From positions 1 to 5,860 of the forward strand of contig JAAFIT010000175.1 in assembly GCA_013298745.1 (NCBI GenBank): 5,860 bases of DNA, read 5' to 3'. Positions 5,585 to 5,860 of the stretch are shown here, piece by piece (the stretch's first letter is position 1; each line of letters opens with the position of its first letter). The position numbers were made by a program, and so were the translations under genes. The notes under the pieces are model-generated. The model did not search any database. It was not told the DNA's origin and saw nothing but the letters and a program-made list of their open reading frames with translations. This DNA is from Sphingomonadales bacterium. Its GTDB lineage: Bacteria > Pseudomonadota > Alphaproteobacteria > Sphingomonadales > Sphingomonadaceae.

Positions 5585-5860
5585 CAATTCTGCCTTTCCA
5601 GAAGGGCGCGCATCGCGTCGCCCGGCCTTTCATCCAAACGCGGCACCGATGCCGCTCCGGCACAACAATTGTCGGTCAGGAAATCCACCAGTCCGCGCAT
5701 GGCAGCGAAATCGGCGGCATAGCGTAGCGATCGGCCTTCGCGCACAGCCGTCACCAGCCCGGCGCGCTTCAGATGCGCCAGATGGAACGACAACGACGAG
5801 GCGGGGATGGCGAGTTCAGCGGCAATGTCGCCCGGCAGCCGTCCCGCCGGGCCGGCGACG
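5584..5860 (-). CDS. arsR: ArsR/SmtB-family metalloregulator, N-terminus outside window
   Basis: Winged-helix repressor expected to control this ars operon and release DNA when arsenic(III) binds. The window holds the last 91 residues; about 20-25 N-terminal residues are probably missing beyond 5860. The frame stays open from 5859 to the TGA at 5584-5586. The helix-turn-helix reads DIAAELAIPASSLSFHLAHL (visible 11-30), followed by KRAGLV and the wing TAVREGRSLRYAA. The classic E. coli ELCVCDL arsenic site is absent; the matching stretch, GDIAAEL, has no Cys. Instead C65-C66 (visible numbering, LTDNCCAG) form a vicinal pair after the last core helix, as in the AfArsR-like class. No other Cys is visible. 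TTG at 5793 is an internal Leu, not a start. The operator and promoter lie outside the window. Confidence 0.92.
   Translation of the reverse strand, partial: VAGPAGRLPGDIAAELAIPASSLSFHLAHLKRAGLVTAVREGRSLRYAADFAAMRGLVDFLTDNCCAGAASVPRLDERPGDAMRALLERQN

Noticed and set aside
4330..5727. 465-codon open frame on the plus strand, antisense to the ars genes
   Set aside because: Its translation shows no family pattern and is rich in Arg, Ser and Pro. The minus strand holds three well-recognised genes with matching start/stop overlaps. It is a byproduct of GC-rich codon use.
4179..5860. Horizontally acquired island boundary between ftsZ and the ars genes
   Set aside because: No tRNA, integrase, insertion sequence, direct repeat or clear composition change is visible. 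The ars genes have a base composition like the dcw genes, so recent transfer cannot be supported from this window.

Overview
This GC-rich window (roughly 65% by eye) most likely comes from an alphaproteobacterial chromosome, probably a sphingomonad. The clues are the gene order ddl-ftsQ-ftsA-ftsZ, the FtsA phosphate-2 sequence (VALIEIGAGVTT), and an FtsZ tail with an LFEKM-type linker segment followed by EIPPFFKRQ. The assignment rests on recognised sequence patterns only; no search was run.

Left part, 1-4178, plus strand: the distal end of the dcw (division and cell wall) cluster. It starts inside ddl (D-Ala-D-Ala ligase, C-terminal half) and runs through ftsQ, ftsA and ftsZ. ddl and ftsQ overlap by ATGA. 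ftsA starts 17 nt after ftsQ, has no visible Shine-Dalgarno, and is preceded by a four-codon mini-ORF. ftsZ has its own 57-bp leader with two GANTC sites, an AT-rich -10-like patch and a strong Shine-Dalgarno inside a perfect palindrome. Together these genes supply a peptidoglycan precursor (Ddl), the membrane scaffold of the divisome (FtsQ), the actin-like membrane anchor (FtsA) and the tubulin-like ring polymer (FtsZ).

Junction, 4179-4233: a short convergent intergenic stretch. It is dominated by a 12-bp perfect stem (4201-4236), a likely shared terminator.

Right part, 4234-5860, minus strand: a compact arsenic operon read toward ftsZ, in the order arsR (N-terminus outside the window), arsI, arsC, arsN1. 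All three junctions are stop/start overlaps (TGATG, TGATG, GTGA), so translation is probably coupled. ArsR has a vicinal Cys pair for sensing. ArsI is a Fe(II)-dependent C-As lyase type protein. ArsC is a glutaredoxin-linked arsenate reductase. ArsN1 is a GNAT enzyme of the phosphinothricin/arsinothricin acetyltransferase group. The set points to organoarsenical as well as inorganic arsenate handling. No efflux gene (arsB/acr3) lies in the window.

The families are all known, so I do not claim a new system. The most interesting signals are the GANTC pair in front of ftsZ (possible CcrM/GcrA cell-cycle control), the organoarsenical-biased ars operon with a possible two-Cys ArsR, and the mini-ORF at the ftsQ-ftsA junction.
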